A stretch of 64,000 bases of DNA from Bacillus sp. 7884-1 (GCF_002272245.1 NZ_NPDD01000021.1:1-64000); one strand, 5' to 3'; counted from the first letter of the stretch, positions 35,739-44,809 are shown. Notes: generated by a model from the letters alone, not told the origin. Program-made: numbers and translations.

Positions 35739-36077
35739 TTAAATTTTCGATTCTATAATGGCAGCAGCCCCTGCTACGGCTAGAACAAGAAAAAATGGAT
35801 AAGTAATAGGAAAATAGAGATAGATAAACACTACAGTTATGGAGGACCAAAATCCTACACACCAAAAACAGCTTAGAAGAGAACCGATAAAATGCCTTAT
35901 CCCCGTACCCTTTATGTCAATCGTCTCTTCTAGTTGACCGAAATTATTTTCTACTATATTCACAGAAAAGAATGGGCGTCTAATAAAAGAAGTAATTTTA
36001 TCAAAGACAATTAAATGGGTTAAACGAAAGGAAGCAAAAATGATAATAAATAAATCCATCCAATCCAAACTGTACAT
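35739..36077 (-). CDS. DUF1360 membrane protein (YjcA-like, sporulation)
   Basis: Protein of 112 aa. FRLTHLIVFDKI near the N terminus and SCFWCVGFW in the middle are the DUF1360 signature; hydrophobic helices cover about 8-20, 62-85 and 90-108. In B. subtilis the DUF1360 protein YjcA is encoded beside cotVWXYZ and is a sigma-E-controlled sporulation protein, which fits this neighbourhood. SD GAGGTGATT precedes ATG 36077. Confidence 0.8.
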   Translation of the reverse strand: MYSLDWMDLFIIIFASFRLTHLIVFDKITSFIRRPFFSVNIVENNFGQLEETIDIKGTGIRHFIGSLLSCFWCVGFWSSITVVFIYLYFPITYPFFLVLAVAGAAAIIESKI

Positions 36078-36231
36078 ACAATCACCTCATTTCTCACATA
36101 AATTTGATTCATTGTATGTTTAGACCCTTCAAACGTTCCTTAGATACCCTTATCAATTTATTGAATGAATGCAACAGGTAACGAATATAGTGAAATGACA
36201 TAATATGTACTACAACTGGAGGGGATTTTTT

Positions 36232-36492
36232 ATGGAGAACGATAAAATGCCAAAAGAAAAGCCGATAGTTTGTTCGGTTGTAACGGAATTACAAGCAGCA
36301 CAAGTTGCTAAATTATGCGAGAGCTATGACATTCAAGCAATAATCCGAATGAAGCCTTTTGTTGATATTTCTCACCTGAAAAAAACTGTAAAGGCTAAGA
36401 TGAAAGAAAAATTATACGAACCATGTCCGTGCGGTAAAGGAAAGAAGTTTAAGTTTTGCTGTTACCAAACAGAAGTTGATATAAAGCTATAG
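36232..36492 (+). CDS. SEC-C motif small protein
   Basis: Protein of 86 aa. The C-terminal PCPCGKGKKFKFCC (about 64-77) is a SEC-C zinc-binding motif, as at the SecA C terminus. The N-terminal 55 residues (IVCSVVTELQAAQVAKLCE) look like a small helical domain of unknown role. Start ATG 36232 follows GGAGGGG; the frame extends nine codons upstream without an SD. Confidence 0.75.
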   Translation: MENDKMPKEKPIVCSVVTELQAAQVAKLCESYDIQAIIRMKPFVDISHLKKTVKAKMKEKLYEPCPCGKGKKFKFCCYQTEVDIKL

Positions 36493-36644
36493 AAGAAACA
36501 GTCTTCCTTTTGGAGGGCCTTTTTTTGTGAGAGGACAACCGTATTTCCCAGACTTAAACAATACTTATCCTTAAGGGAGTGGACTAGGAATACATATTTT
36601 GTAACTACTTATAAATTTAGGGTTATCAAGAGAGGAAAAATAAT

Positions 36645-36668
36645 TCAGACCGCAAGAAGCGGTCTTAT
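36645..36668 (-). terminator. Terminator-like hairpin after the Gly/Cys small gene
   Basis: AGACCGC-AAGAA-GCGGTCT is a perfect 7-bp stem, with a mixed A/T run on the minus strand (TGAATTATTTTT). Confidence 0.5.
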
Positions 36669-36694
36669 AAAGTAAAAATTTGACGGATTTTTAT

Positions 36695-36898
36695 TTATTT
36701 TAATTTATTTTTTACTCCCACCTGTTTGGGTTTTCCGCACCCGCATCCCCCAGAATCAGATTTCACCCTTTTATTGGAGACAACTCCCTGTGATAAATAA
36801 TTGTCAGCTATTTTACGTCCCATATACACTTTTGATTGCGGTGAAAATTTTGGAGTAAGAGATCGACTTACGTTTTGCCCACCCCGTCTGGTTTTCAA
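36695..36898 (-). CDS. Small basic protein with GGCGCG motif
   Basis: Protein of 67 aa starting MKTRRGGQNVSRSL and ending in a Cys/Gly motif (SGGCGCGKP) and Lys residues. TTG 36898 has AAGGAGGT 7 nt upstream, so expression is likely strong. I do not recognise the family. The composition suits a small coat or cross-linked spore protein, but this is inference from neighbours. Confidence 0.6.
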   Translation of the reverse strand: MKTRRGGQNVSRSLTPKFSPQSKVYMGRKIADNYLSQGVVSNKRVKSDSGGCGCGKPKQVGVKNKLK

Positions 36899-37012
36899 AT
36901 TAACTACCTCCTTGCTAAGTAGGGTTCCATAAATTATATGTATCTATGAATTACGATGTGTTCCCATTTAAAGGGGAGAGGATGGTTTAAAAAATAAGTT
37001 TAATAGAACAAC

Positions 37013-37042
37013 AAAAAACGGCGTTCTGCTGGGACGCCGTTT
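37013..37042 (-). terminator. Terminator of the JAMM protease gene
   Basis: AAACGGCGT and ACGCCGTTT arms followed by TTTTGTTG on the minus strand, 5 nt after the stop. Confidence 0.85.
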
Positions 37043-37046
37043 AAGT

Positions 37047-37583
37047 TCACTCATCAATTATATTTAATTTCACTGGGATGACTTTTTTGTTATTTAGTTT
37101 AAAACAACCCACGTCTACTTTTCCTTTATAAAACGAAACAATAAAGTAAGCGATCTGGTCGTAAGGATTATTTTCAATATCTTGTGATGAAGGAAAGGCA
37201 GGTGATGTGGGATGCGAATGGAAAATGCCTGTAAGTTTTTCATCCTTCTCATTCATTTCCATAACTGCACGTTTAATAGCCTCTTGGGACATATAAAACC
37301 GATTTAGACGAACTGATTCATTTTTTATTTTCCATAAAGTGTTGCCTGTTTCATTAATACCTGAAAGTAATCCACATGCTTCATACGGTAATGCCTGTTT
37401 GCAATAAGCAATCATTTCCTCATATACAGACTTCTTTATATAAAAAGCTTGATAATTCTCTTTTTTGTTCTTAATCCCTTTAGTTTCAACACTTCGATCA
37501 GGGAGACGAGGGCTGGGTTGTTTTACTTCGTAATGTGAAAAAATCCATCGGCGCGGGACTTGAGTTTGTACTTTTTTGTACAT
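37047..37583 (-). CDS. M67 family (JAMM/MPN) metallopeptidase
   Basis: Up to 178 aa. The JAMM zinc site is present: E in YEACGLLSG, then HSHPTSPAFPSSQD near residues 123-136 with both His, the Ser and the Asp. Prokaryotic JAMM enzymes cut isopeptide or sulfur-carrier tails. The frame begins inside the 3' end of the preceding coiled-coil gene (86-bp overlap), and the true start may be internal because no strong SD precedes 37583. The two genes are probably translated from one mRNA. Confidence 0.75.
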   Translation of the reverse strand: MYKKVQTQVPRRWIFSHYEVKQPSPRLPDRSVETKGIKNKKENYQAFYIKKSVYEEMIAYCKQALPYEACGLLSGINETGNTLWKIKNESVRLNRFYMSQEAIKRAVMEMNEKDEKLTGIFHSHPTSPAFPSSQDIENNPYDQIAYFIVSFYKGKVDVGCFKLNNKKVIPVKLNIIDE

Positions 37584-39819
37584 TCTGATATTGTACTTGC
37601 TGTTGAGATATATTTCGTTGAAACCAATCTCCTGATTGTTGGCCCTGAGGTAAGGATGGATTGTTTTCTACGGGTATTGGCTGCTCCAAATTCTTTATGG
37701 TTTCTTCCACAGCTGGCTGTACTGCCTTTTGGATTCCGGATGTCATAGGCGGTTGAGTGATAAACTGTCTAATAAAATTTTCCTTTTCTTTCAAGTTTGA
37801 TTCTATTACGGCAAACTTAGCTTTCATTTCTTTCATTTGGTTCTCTGCATACACTCTGTCCTTTTCGTATTGATCAATTTTTTCTTGATGCAATTTCAGC
37901 TTTGAATTAAATTGTATCATCTGATTTTGGAGGGCCAGTTCACTTTCCTTTTGGATTTTATAAATTTCTACTTTTTTGTCCTCTAGTTCTGCCGTTATTC
38001 TTTCATTTTTCTTCTCAAGCTCCTCCATTTTCACGAGGGTAGCCTTTGTTTCAGCTAATTCAGATTTTAATTCATCAATTTGTTTGGACCATGATCCTTT
38101 TTCTGAATCAAAAAACTCTGATTTTTCTTTATACACGTTCACTTGATCCTGGACGTGTTCTAGTACCTGCAGGTAGGAGTCTTTTTCACGCTGATAGTTA
38201 TGGGTTAGATTATTAAATTCTTCAATTTTTGTTTCCAATTCATCTTTCAACTTGAGTTTTTCCGTTTCAAAAAGTTCGAGGCGAATCAAGGAATCCTGAG
38301 CTTTCAGTAACTCAGTTTTCATTACTTCAATCTGATTTTCAAGCTCACTTTTTCGAGCCTCCGACTTTTCAAAGTCATCATTAAGCTGAATTAAATCTTG
38401 CATAAGTTTCTCATTCTCCTTTTTCATTTGATTAATCTTCCTATTTTTTGCCTCCAATTGGTCTTGCAGTGAAGATGCCGTCCTAATGATTGTCTTTGTT
38501 TGAGTAAAAACTTCATTTAGTTCGGACGTTATATTATCAAGCCTCTTTTCGTCCAACTCCCTTTGTATTGAGAATTGTAAAACACTGTCTCGAATTGAAG
38601 TGTTTTCCTCATCGAGAATGGCAATCCTTTTAAGAAGGCCTGCTCTTTCTTCCATAAATTGATGATTTTCTTTCTCTAGTCTTCTGACCTCTTTCAGCCT
38701 ATATTTTAGACGAGCAAATAATTTGCTTTTTAATGTTTTTAATTCCATTATTTGCGTTTTTGCATTCGACAATTCTGCTTCATGTTTACCAAACACTTCA
38801 AGATCGGAATGCTTCTCTGAGTCCAATTGGGTAATCTTCTGTAGATAGATTACGTTTTTCTGAGTTATTTGTTCCATATTTTCTTTTAAAACTTCCAATT
38901 GCTGAACAAAATCTTTATTCTGTGCTGTTACATCGTCTAAAACCCTTTGTTTCAAATGCAACTCATTTTGAAATTTACTTTTATCCTTTTTCAACTGGTT
39001 TAATACTTTTTGCACCTCAGATAATTCAACACTCATTTCTTTATTTTCTTGAATTAAAGTTTCTTCTCTTTTCTTCAACGACTCAACATTTTTTTTATAT
39101 TCCTCGGTCTCCTTTTGGAGCAGTGCAATCCCCTGTTGCAAACTCCCAATGTTTTCATCTTTTTCAGTTATTTTTTGACTCAATTCATTATGCCTATCTT
39201 GTAATGCTTGGTTATCTTTAAAGATTTCTTCTCTCTCTTTAATTGCTTTTTTCAATAAAGGTTCAAGTTTTTGGAATTTAGCCTCCCATTCATTTTCTTT
39301 TGAGGATTTCTGGTGAGATTCTTTATATTCTTTCCTCATGAGAGATATTTCTTTTTTTAAATCCTCCAATTGGACTTCCATAATTTGTTTTTCTTTAAAA
39401 AGTTTTTCTGAGTTTTCCTCATGCATTTGGGCTTCTTTTCTTAAGTTTTCTGTCAATTTGACAAGATTGGTATTTTCAGCCGCAAACTGATCAGTTTTTT
39501 TAAGCGATTCCGCTGCTTCATTGCTCTCTTTTAGTTGAGCTAATTTGGTTTTATAGGCCATATTTTTTTGGAGTACCTTATTGTATTCATGAATGAGTTT
39601 ATTTCTATCCTGATAATACGTCTTATGCTCATTGAAGATCTCTTGCATTTCCCTTCTCAAATTAACATTTTCTTGTTGCAGCCTAACCATTTGCTCACGG
39701 TAACTTCGATCATTTGTTTGACTATTGGAGTGGCAATGTACGAGTTCTGACTCCAGATGAATCACTTTCTGCTGCAGCTGCAAGTGGGTTAGTTTTTCAA
39801 AGCGCTGCCTTTTTGACAT
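37498..39819 (-). CDS. Long coiled-coil protein
   Basis: Protein of 773 aa. Residues about 10-690 are almost continuous Glu/Lys/Leu/Gln heptads, predicted to be coiled coil. The C-terminal 80 residues are Pro/Gln/Ser-rich (QPPMTSG, SLPQGQQSGDWFQRN) and end in TQPSSP. There is no signal peptide or membrane helix. ATG 39819 is preferred, with GGGGAGGG 7 nt upstream; an in-frame start 18 codons earlier has no SD. Likely a scaffold or fibre protein, possibly of the spore coat; the family was not recognised. Confidence 0.75.
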   Translation of the reverse strand: MSKRQRFEKLTHLQLQQKVIHLESELVHCHSNSQTNDRSYREQMVRLQQENVNLRREMQEIFNEHKTYYQDRNKLIHEYNKVLQKNMAYKTKLAQLKESNEAAESLKKTDQFAAENTNLVKLTENLRKEAQMHEENSEKLFKEKQIMEVQLEDLKKEISLMRKEYKESHQKSSKENEWEAKFQKLEPLLKKAIKEREEIFKDNQALQDRHNELSQKITEKDENIGSLQQGIALLQKETEEYKKNVESLKKREETLIQENKEMSVELSEVQKVLNQLKKDKSKFQNELHLKQRVLDDVTAQNKDFVQQLEVLKENMEQITQKNVIYLQKITQLDSEKHSDLEVFGKHEAELSNAKTQIMELKTLKSKLFARLKYRLKEVRRLEKENHQFMEERAGLLKRIAILDEENTSIRDSVLQFSIQRELDEKRLDNITSELNEVFTQTKTIIRTASSLQDQLEAKNRKINQMKKENEKLMQDLIQLNDDFEKSEARKSELENQIEVMKTELLKAQDSLIRLELFETEKLKLKDELETKIEEFNNLTHNYQREKDSYLQVLEHVQDQVNVYKEKSEFFDSEKGSWSKQIDELKSELAETKATLVKMEELEKKNERITAELEDKKVEIYKIQKESELALQNQMIQFNSKLKLHQEKIDQYEKDRVYAENQMKEMKAKFAVIESNLKEKENFIRQFITQPPMTSGIQKAVQPAVEETIKNLEQPIPVENNPSLPQGQQSGDWFQRNISQQQVQYQNVQKSTNSSPAPMDFFTLRSKTTQPSSP

Positions 39820-40217
39820 TCGTTTCCCTCCCCTAGGCAAAAGCCCATTTCTGCTCTTAACATGTTTATGCAAGTTTAAGACTAACGTTTACCAACCGAT
39901 GAATAAAATTATCTTTTAAAGGATTCCTCACCAATAATAATAGTACTAAATATAAGCGGACTAGCGACCTTAATTTGTAAAGACATCCAATCATACATAA
40001 GAGAAAAAATATTCAGGCTTGGTTACTGGAATTTTAGAGAACATTCACACACTTTAGGAATATATTGTAATGGGTGAACTATTGATTTTATTTTGTTCTT
40101 TCCTGATATTTTATAAAATATAAAACAAAATTCAAACACTTTTCAGGAAAGCAGCATAGTATACAATAGGCTCAACCAAAAAAAGAAAAGAAATATAAGA
40201 GAGAGGATGATTTTTTC
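39820..40217. other. Divergent intergenic region
   Basis: About 400 bp between the coiled-coil gene and the Cys-rich spore gene. It contains the sigma-K-like promoter described separately and an AT-rich palindrome (ATATTTTATAAAATAT) near 40107-40122. No gene with an SD was found. Confidence 0.5.
40136..40163 (+). promoter_or_regulatory. Sigma-K-like promoter of the Cys-rich gene
   Basis: AC, 17 nt, then CATAGTATA, an exact CATANNNTA. It lies 55 nt upstream of ATG 40218. Confidence 0.6.
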
Positions 40218-40970
40218 ATGGATTTTAAAGCGATAAGCGGTGGTCAGGAGACTCTTTGTATCAAAGTGAACAAAGTCTACGACTGGGTAACTCGCCAAGT
40301 AGATGTTCCTCTATTGGCCTTTGATAGAGGTGACCTTGGAACCACATTGTTCTTTGATTGCCCCGGGGGTATTACACCAACACCAGGTTCTGATGACCCT
40401 TGTGCTATTCTCGGTGGAAACTATACAGTAGAATGTTTCCCTTCAGATGAGGACGGAACCCCTATTGATCCTTTAGCACCTGGTGCTATTCTTTGTACAG
40501 AAATCCCGCAGCCAGAAGGTCGTGCAAGCGGGCAGTTTCAATTGCCTGATGGATCTACAGTTACTCTTCAAAAGGTAAAGGTATTAAAAAAGGGATTTAT
40601 TGTTGTTCGTGTGACAAATGCAGCAGGTGAGGTTTGTACATCCTTACCAATTCCTTGGGCTGTATCCGAGAAGTTTTTCCTTTGTGCACCTCCTGGCACG
40701 TTCCTTCAATGCGAAATAACTGACTTTGAATGTGATGCTAACTTAATCTGTCGACCATTAGCTACACCTGGAACTTTCGAATTCCAACAACTCGATATCT
40801 CTATCAATCTTTGCCAAAATGTTCAAATGGAGGCACTGGTAAAGCTTGAAATTACAGCTGACTTCTGTCAGCCGCGGACGGATATGCCGTTTGTTTGTCC
40901 GCCACTTGCATTCCCCCCACAATGTCCAACAATTTTCCCAGGAGTAGGACCAACTCCCACTCCTCTATAG
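40218..40970 (+). CDS. Cys-rich putative spore-surface protein
   Basis: Protein of 250 aa beginning MDFKAISGGQETLCIKVNK. It has eleven or more Cys spread over beta-type segments (FFLCAPP, QCEITDFECDANLIC, ISINLCQNVQ) and Pro-rich ends (TPTPGSDDPC, FPGVGPTPTPL). KVYDWVTRQVDVPL recalls motifs in Firmicute spore-surface proteins, but I cannot name the family. No signal peptide. SD GAGAGGATGA. A strong sigma-K-like promoter precedes it. Confidence 0.6.
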   Translation: MDFKAISGGQETLCIKVNKVYDWVTRQVDVPLLAFDRGDLGTTLFFDCPGGITPTPGSDDPCAILGGNYTVECFPSDEDGTPIDPLAPGAILCTEIPQPEGRASGQFQLPDGSTVTLQKVKVLKKGFIVVRVTNAAGEVCTSLPIPWAVSEKFFLCAPPGTFLQCEITDFECDANLICRPLATPGTFEFQQLDISINLCQNVQMEALVKLEITADFCQPRTDMPFVCPPLAFPPQCPTIFPGVGPTPTPL

Positions 40971-40996
40971 AAATAGGGAATATGACTAAGTTCTAC

Positions 40997-41022
40997 AGAG
41001 GAGTTCACCTCCTCTTTTTTTT
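40997..41022 (+). terminator. Terminator of the Cys-rich gene
   Basis: AGAGGAG-TTCAC-CTCCTCT followed by seven T. Confidence 0.85.
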
Positions 41023-41107
41023 GTTCTGTAAGCAGAAAAACAAAACTGTGACGATTCAATTTATTCTTTTTGAAAAGGCTTTACTAACATGGAAAAAGAA
41101 TTGTAGG

Positions 41108-41116
41108 CATAGAATA
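41108..41116 (+). promoter_or_regulatory. Sigma-K-like -10 box before the 41154 gene
   Basis: CATAGAATA matches CATANNNTA exactly, 38 nt upstream of the start. The -35 AC is at a non-ideal distance. Confidence 0.4.
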
Positions 41117-41153
41117 TTAGGAATATTCGGGCTAACCAGAGGAGGAGATTCGC

Positions 41154-41645
41154 TTGTTCTGGAAAAAAAGAGAACAGGTAAATGCAGAGGCACTAGCATG
41201 GTTCAGCTATACTGTAATGCTTCCGGATACGGAGGAACAAGAGAAGGAAATGACCATCATTGGAAACTTCATCATTAAAAATAACGGAGGAAAAACACTG
41301 AATAACCCGATCATCTGTATACGAACCAAACCACCACAAAATGTTCGTCTCGGCGGAAAAATCGGTTCATTATCCCATACTGCCCTAATGATTGATGGGG
41401 CTAATACTGAAGCATGGCATTATATTTATGATAATTGGAAAGAAAAAACCTTGGAAACGGGAGAACACATACTAAAACCCAACCATTGCAAGCATATAGA
41501 ACCTGGTGAAAATCTAACATTTGCAAACGAGGTACGTATTTCAACCACAAGTGACCATAAGTTCATGGCAGTTGAAGGTTTTTTTTATTGTGATGAAATA
41601 AAAAACGGAATTCCGGCATTAAACACTATTACAGTAAACTATTAG
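41154..41645 (+). CDS. Uncharacterised protein paired with the CgeB-like enzyme
   Basis: Protein of 163 aa. Predominantly beta (WFSYTVMLPD, TIIGNFIIKNNG, NPIICIRTKPP, GENLTFANEVRI), with an embedded Ser/His-rich turn. It looks like a compact beta-sandwich. TTG 41154 follows AGAGGAGGAG. It ends 11 bp before the CgeB-like gene and is clearly in the same operon. The family was not recognised; it might be a partner or acceptor of the glycosyltransferase. Confidence 0.65.
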   Translation: MFWKKREQVNAEALAWFSYTVMLPDTEEQEKEMTIIGNFIIKNNGGKTLNNPIICIRTKPPQNVRLGGKIGSLSHTALMIDGANTEAWHYIYDNWKEKTLETGEHILKPNHCKHIEPGENLTFANEVRISTTSDHKFMAVEGFFYCDEIKNGIPALNTITVNY

Positions 41646-41656
41646 GGGATGGAATA

Positions 41657-42628
41657 TTGAAAATATTATTTATAACTTCCAGTTATAAAGGCATTTATGA
41701 TCATTTTGAAGCGTGGATCATTAGAGCGCTAAAAAAAAATCATGAGGTAAAATTTTTCCATTTTAAAGATGGGCTTTCTACTTTACAGTCGCTTACAAGA
41801 GAATTTAAACCGGAAGTGGCCCTTACGTTAGTTGGTTTTAAGTTACCCATTCAAATGGTTCACTGGTTAAAGAAACAGCAAGTTAAGACAGCGGTGTGGT
41901 TAACAGAAGATCCCTATTTTATGGATCGGACAAAAGTACTTTCTCAATATTTTGATTTTGTTTTCACCATTGATTCCGCAGCACTTGAATATTATAAAAC
42001 CAACGGGCATTTGCATGCTTACCAACTACCGCTTGCTACAGAACCTCAAGTCTTTAAACCAAAGCCTGTGGAAGCAAAATACAGAAGCGATATTTGCCTG
42101 GTCGGGTTTCCCTATCCGGATCGAATACAATTTATTCAGTTTCTTTTACAGAATACAGGCTACAAAATTAAAGTTGTGGGTAAATGGTCCAATTCTTTAT
42201 TTCGCTTCCGAAGCAACCCCAAATTAATGATTCATGAAGGATGGGTAAATCCATCAGTGGTAGCTGATCTTTATAACGGTGCGAAGGTCGTGTTAAATAC
42301 ACATCGGCCATTTAACCTGAAGCAGAACCAAAATAAGCTGGGTATTATCGGCAAAAGTATTAACAACAGAACCTTCGATGTCGCGGCATGCGGCTCATTT
42401 CAACTGATTCAATTCAAAGAGGATTTACCAAACCATTTTATAGAAGATGAGGAAATCGTGTCATTCAAAAATAACCTGGAACTACGCCAAAAGATTGATT
42501 ATTATTTGAAATCTGAAGAAGAACGACAATGGATTGCGGACAATGCAAGAAATCGTGTATTGAAGGACCATACTTTTGAGCAGAGGCTAGAAAAAATGTT
42601 GGAATTGATTAAGGATTCAACCAAATAA
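41657..42628 (+). CDS. CgeB-like glycosyltransferase (spore maturation)
   Basis: Protein of 323 aa with a GT-B fold. N-terminal MKILFITSSYKGIYDHFE, middle VWLTEDPYF and FTIDSAALEYY, then the C-terminal block with LNTHRPFN, NRTFDVAACGSFQLIQFKED and the closing helix ARNRVLKDHTFEQRL. This is the order of CgeB/GT1-2-like proteins that glycosylate the spore crust in B. subtilis under sigma-K and GerE. TTG 41657 follows AGGGGATGG. Gene context is entirely spore glycan. Confidence 0.82.
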   Translation: MKILFITSSYKGIYDHFEAWIIRALKKNHEVKFFHFKDGLSTLQSLTREFKPEVALTLVGFKLPIQMVHWLKKQQVKTAVWLTEDPYFMDRTKVLSQYFDFVFTIDSAALEYYKTNGHLHAYQLPLATEPQVFKPKPVEAKYRSDICLVGFPYPDRIQFIQFLLQNTGYKIKVVGKWSNSLFRFRSNPKLMIHEGWVNPSVVADLYNGAKVVLNTHRPFNLKQNQNKLGIIGKSINNRTFDVAACGSFQLIQFKEDLPNHFIEDEEIVSFKNNLELRQKIDYYLKSEEERQWIADNARNRVLKDHTFEQRLEKMLELIKDSTK

Positions 42629-42629
42629 T

Positions 42630-42660
42630 AGAGCTGTTCAGACATGGATAGCTCTTTTTA
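42630..42660 (+). terminator. Terminator of the CgeB-like gene
   Basis: AGAGCT/AGCTCT arms followed by TTTTTAG. Confidence 0.65.
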
Positions 42661-42721
42661 GTCATAATAAATAAGTATAGTATGAAAAACCATTTTAAAG
42701 AGTTAGAAGGGGATGTTACAT

Positions 42722-43384
42722 TTGGAAGAAAAAAGCAAGCTTTTCCTTGTTTTATGCCTTCACCGTTCTGGATCTAGCGCTACTGCGGGTGTTATGCATC
42801 TTTTAGGTATTCATATGGGAGATAGACTCCTCCAGGCAACCAAGCATAATCAAAAAGGACATTTTGAAAATGTTGAATTTGTCCAATTGAATCAGGAGAT
42901 TCTGAGAAGTGTCAACAGTTCATGGAACAAACCACCCCTCCAAGGAAAAATCACGGAAACCAAGATTTCAGTTTCAAAAATCCGTACATTTATTGAAAAA
43001 AATCAGAAACCTATATGGGGACTTAAAGATCCACGCACATTGTTAACGTTTGAACTCTGGAAAACATATTTAGAAGAGGCAGCGGATATCACCTATGTGT
43101 TTGTCCATCGGCCATTCGAAGCCTCCGTCCGATCCCTTGCCAACCGGGATCGGAACACGATCGGAACAGCAAACCTGATTTTAATACCATATTTAAAAAA
43201 CCTCTATCACTACCGTCATAATTACGGCCTGCCTCCTGAAAAGATAATTGATGTTTCTTTTCAAGATTTTTTAAATAATCCAGAAGATTTTGTTAGTCAA
43301 ATCAATAAAATAAACGGTAACCCCCCAGATCATCGTCTCAAGGAGGTTAAAGAATTTCTAGATAAGAAGTTAAAAACTTATTAA
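42722..43384 (+). CDS. Sulfotransferase family protein (1)
   Basis: Protein of 220 aa. The 5'-phosphosulfate binding loop is LHRSGSSAT (about 13-21), as in Sulfotransfer families. GLKDPRT and the 3'-phosphate site VFVHRPFEASVRSL follow in the expected order. It would transfer sulfate from PAPS to a hydroxyl, probably on a glycan made by neighbouring enzymes; the acceptor is unknown. TTG 42722 is preferred, with AAGGGG 9 nt upstream; ATG 42713 abuts the SD. Confidence 0.85.
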   Translation: MEEKSKLFLVLCLHRSGSSATAGVMHLLGIHMGDRLLQATKHNQKGHFENVEFVQLNQEILRSVNSSWNKPPLQGKITETKISVSKIRTFIEKNQKPIWGLKDPRTLLTFELWKTYLEEAADITYVFVHRPFEASVRSLANRDRNTIGTANLILIPYLKNLYHYRHNYGLPPEKIIDVSFQDFLNNPEDFVSQINKINGNPPDHRLKEVKEFLDKKLKTY

Positions 43385-43410
43385 TGACAATAATTCCTTC
43401 CAATTTTACA

Positions 43411-44775
43411 CTACTCCTTTGACTGCAATACACTTGCTAAATACCTTTTTAATCGTTCATTAAAGAGAATAATCCGATTATTCGTGTATGGATTTTTAGA
43501 AATGTGTTTTATAAATCCTGTTTCATCATTCATTTTGTGATAGTGAATGATAACTGGGTCACATCGTTTCATCTCGTTACTTATGTTGAGAGTTAAATGA
43601 AAGTTCATTTGTAGAGGCAATCTTGCAAAAGGTAAAGGATGAGCTGCGAAGGCGATGGTTAAAGAGGCCTGCTCACAGAAAAAGTATTGCTTGCCTAACA
43701 AATATCTTTTGTGCGACAGGTCCAGTGTGTAACTTTTCCAAATAGGGAAAAAAGACTGTATTAAGGCTCTTGGGAAAACTAATACACCTGCATTACAATA
43801 CCAGATTGTTTTTTGTTTTGTTATGGCTGTGAGATAATTTTGCTTTGGCAGCGGGAGACGGTAATGGGCAAAAAGATTATTGAAAGTAGTATAAGGAACC
43901 GTTAACCCCGCTGCCATTTCTGCCTGGAAATGATCACCATCAATAAAAGGAGAAGGGTCTTGGACAATAATCGTATCACAATCCAAAAGCATAATCGTGT
44001 CGTAAGAAGACACTTCAGGCAATTCAAAAAGCCTGAGCTTATTAGAAGGAGGATGCGATATACTAAAACGTTTCACAATTCGTACGTACACACCCCATTT
44101 TTCTAACTCTTTAACAAATTCAGGATCTGCTTCATCAACCATACAGACGAAAATATTAGCTCCTGCCATCGTTTTGCCGAACCAACGGATGGATTGTACC
44201 AGTCTGAGGGCCTGTGTTTGATATTTCTTATTGTTTTCTGCTACACATCCAATCATCATGCGGCCAGCTCCGGGTACCAAATGGCGATATTCCTCTTCCA
44301 CATATTTTTCCTTTATTTCTAGACCATATTGGTTTAACCACTTTTTATGATGATTGACGAATTGTTCCTTTTGTTCATTACTAAATAAAGAAAGGTCTTC
44401 TTGCCTCACGAGCGCAAACCACTCTTCCTCATTTGAAGCCATAATCAAATCATGTCGAAGGCAATCCCGTAACATTGTCCCTCCTGTTTGTTTGTTGCAA
44501 CGGATCCTAACGGAATCTATTTCATCCTCCCCAAGTTCATTAGGATTGTCATATAGAACCGTTTTAATGATAATCAAACCGCCAGGACAAAGGGTTTTTT
44601 TTATTTCCCCCCATACCGCTTCCATTTCAAAGACAGGGATATATTCCAAAAAGTTTGAAAGAATAATAACTTTATATAGGTCGTTACCATTTAGGTCGTT
44701 TAAATTGCAACAATGTAACACTTTATCCTCTTCAACATTTGAAATTAAAGAATCAATAAAATTACTCTGATTCAC
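43411..44775 (-). CDS. Truncated methyltransferase domain fused to GT8-like glycosyltransferase
   Basis: Protein of 454 aa. Residues about 20-80 match only the second half of a class I methyltransferase (VIILSNFLEYIP, then LCPGGLIIIKT); the SAM-binding GxGxG motif is missing. From about 170 the glycogenin-like GT-A domain begins with GCVAENNKKYQTQALRLV and contains the metal-binding DCD (265-267 in IMLLDCDTIIV), WYCNAGVLVFP and IIHYHK. GTG 44775 is the likely start, with AAAGGAGG 7 nt upstream. It probably transfers a sugar to a protein or glycan. Confidence 0.8.
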   Translation of the reverse strand: MNQSNFIDSLISNVEEDKVLHCCNLNDLNGNDLYKVIILSNFLEYIPVFEMEAVWGEIKKTLCPGGLIIIKTVLYDNPNELGEDEIDSVRIRCNKQTGGTMLRDCLRHDLIMASNEEEWFALVRQEDLSLFSNEQKEQFVNHHKKWLNQYGLEIKEKYVEEEYRHLVPGAGRMMIGCVAENNKKYQTQALRLVQSIRWFGKTMAGANIFVCMVDEADPEFVKELEKWGVYVRIVKRFSISHPPSNKLRLFELPEVSSYDTIMLLDCDTIIVQDPSPFIDGDHFQAEMAAGLTVPYTTFNNLFAHYRLPLPKQNYLTAITKQKTIWYCNAGVLVFPRALIQSFFPIWKSYTLDLSHKRYLLGKQYFFCEQASLTIAFAAHPLPFARLPLQMNFHLTLNISNEMKRCDPVIIHYHKMNDETGFIKHISKNPYTNNRIILFNERLKRYLASVLQSKE

Positions 44776-44809
44776 ACAATTTCCTCCTTTCATTTAGAAA
44801 CACTTCTCC

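Noticed and set aside
37498-39819. Annotating the coiled-coil protein as an SMC/RecN-type ATPase or myosin
   Set aside because: There is no Walker A, Walker B or hinge; similarity would come only from heptad composition.
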